IMG/VR virus record: IMGVR_UViG_3300046001_005607
Coordinates: 1 to 41,989 of that record
Reading direction: 5' to 3' (one strand)
Source: a virus
Length of the DNA stretch: 41,989 nt
Numbering within the stretch: the stretch's first letter is position 1; each line of letters begins with the position of its first letter. Below, one piece after another: positions 41,756 to 41,989 of this stretch. The notes beneath the pieces were generated by a model, which had not been told where the DNA came from, did no database searches, and worked only from the letters and a program-made list of their open reading frames with translations. The position numbers and the translations under genes are program-made.

Positions 41756-41989
41756 ATGACAAAGTTTCTGCATATAGTAGAGCAAAATTTACCTGATTCA
41801 GACTACCAAGATCAATTTAATTTACTTATGAAGTTTAAAGAAGATACACTTGCTCTTTATAAGTCAGGTAAACTAGATTTTTTTATTGCACCTATCCATA
41901 ATACAGGTTCAGTTGAACTAATAAGTAGAGATGGTAAAAAATGTATATTAAATTTAAGAGCTAACGAGGAAGCAGAAGATCCTGTTCCT
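41756..41989 (+). CDS. Start of an unknown protein, cut by the window end
   Basis: The first 78 codons are visible and the frame is still open at the last base. It begins MTKFLHIVEQNLPDSDYQDQ. The first ten residues have a K-F-hydrophobic helix followed by I-V-E, similar to the presumed head-targeting starts of the 18078 and 40519 products. The rest is soluble and mixed-charge (LDFFIAPIHNTGSVELISRD). No family can be named from this fragment. Late-type box and N-terminus suggest a late, possibly head-associated, protein. Confidence 0.5.
   Translation, partial: MTKFLHIVEQNLPDSDYQDQFNLLMKFKEDTLALYKSGKLDFFIAPIHNTGSVELISRDGKKCILNLRANEEAEDPVP

Noticed and set aside
1-41989. tRNA genes, integrase, transposons, CRISPR arrays
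   Set aside because: No gap is long enough for a tRNA with its flanks. No tandem spaced repeats, transposase or recombinase motifs were seen.

Overview
The window is a dense, AT-rich (roughly one-third G+C by eye) piece of a tailed-phage genome. It encodes a nearly complete T4-type replication, recombination and late-transcription set: gp43, gp41, gp61, gp45, gp32, a probable gp59, a possible gp33, UvsX, UvsY, UvsW, gp46, gp47, gp55 and an RNase H/FEN nuclease. This points to a T4-like myovirus. Divergence from T4, short SD-less gene starts, a SegE-like GIY-YIG protein, queC and several glycosyltransferases suggest an environmental, probably marine, relative. The host cannot be read from this sequence. 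No tRNA, integrase, IS element or CRISPR array was found, and no stretch above 300 bases lacks a gene.

Layout. Bases 1-16267 (plus strand) are a late virion module. It holds the end of one structural gene, four large proteins probably of the baseplate or tail (one with an NHL-type propeller, one with LamG-like folds), two paralogous fibres sharing an Mtd-like N-terminal domain (the second with a tail-collar domain), two tiny ORFs, an L-type-lectin-like protein and another fibre-like protein. Bases 16246-40498 are almost entirely minus strand. In transcription order they run uvsY, uvsW, gp55, gp47, gp46, a GT4 glycosyltransferase, gp43, a small Sm-like candidate, uvsX, queC, then (after a plus-strand interruption) a class II amidotransferase, a GT2 glycosyltransferase, gp41, a DHH phosphoesterase, gp33?, gp59?, gp32, a proline-rich protein, gp45, three small conserved-looking proteins, RNase H, primase, a membrane zinc-ribbon protein and a GT8 glycosyltransferase. 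Plus-strand genes sit within or beside this block at 18078, 27990, 40519 and 41756. They look like late-expressed internal head proteins.

How it fits together. Two promoter classes can be read directly. Plus-strand late genes carry a TATAAATA-like box, usually 5-9 nt before the start codon, matching the T4 late promoter read by gp55 (encoded here). Four other genes (gp43, gp41, a small ORF at 17309, an unknown at 41241) carry a fixed bipartite element, TAACGAAC-N5-TATAAT-like, 6-9 nt before the start. In both classes the predicted transcription start falls on or next to the start codon, so leaderless translation may be general in this phage. A QueC homologue that has lost three of the four usual zinc cysteines lies near a stand-alone class II amidotransferase, which suggests a non-standard 7-deazaguanine DNA modification.
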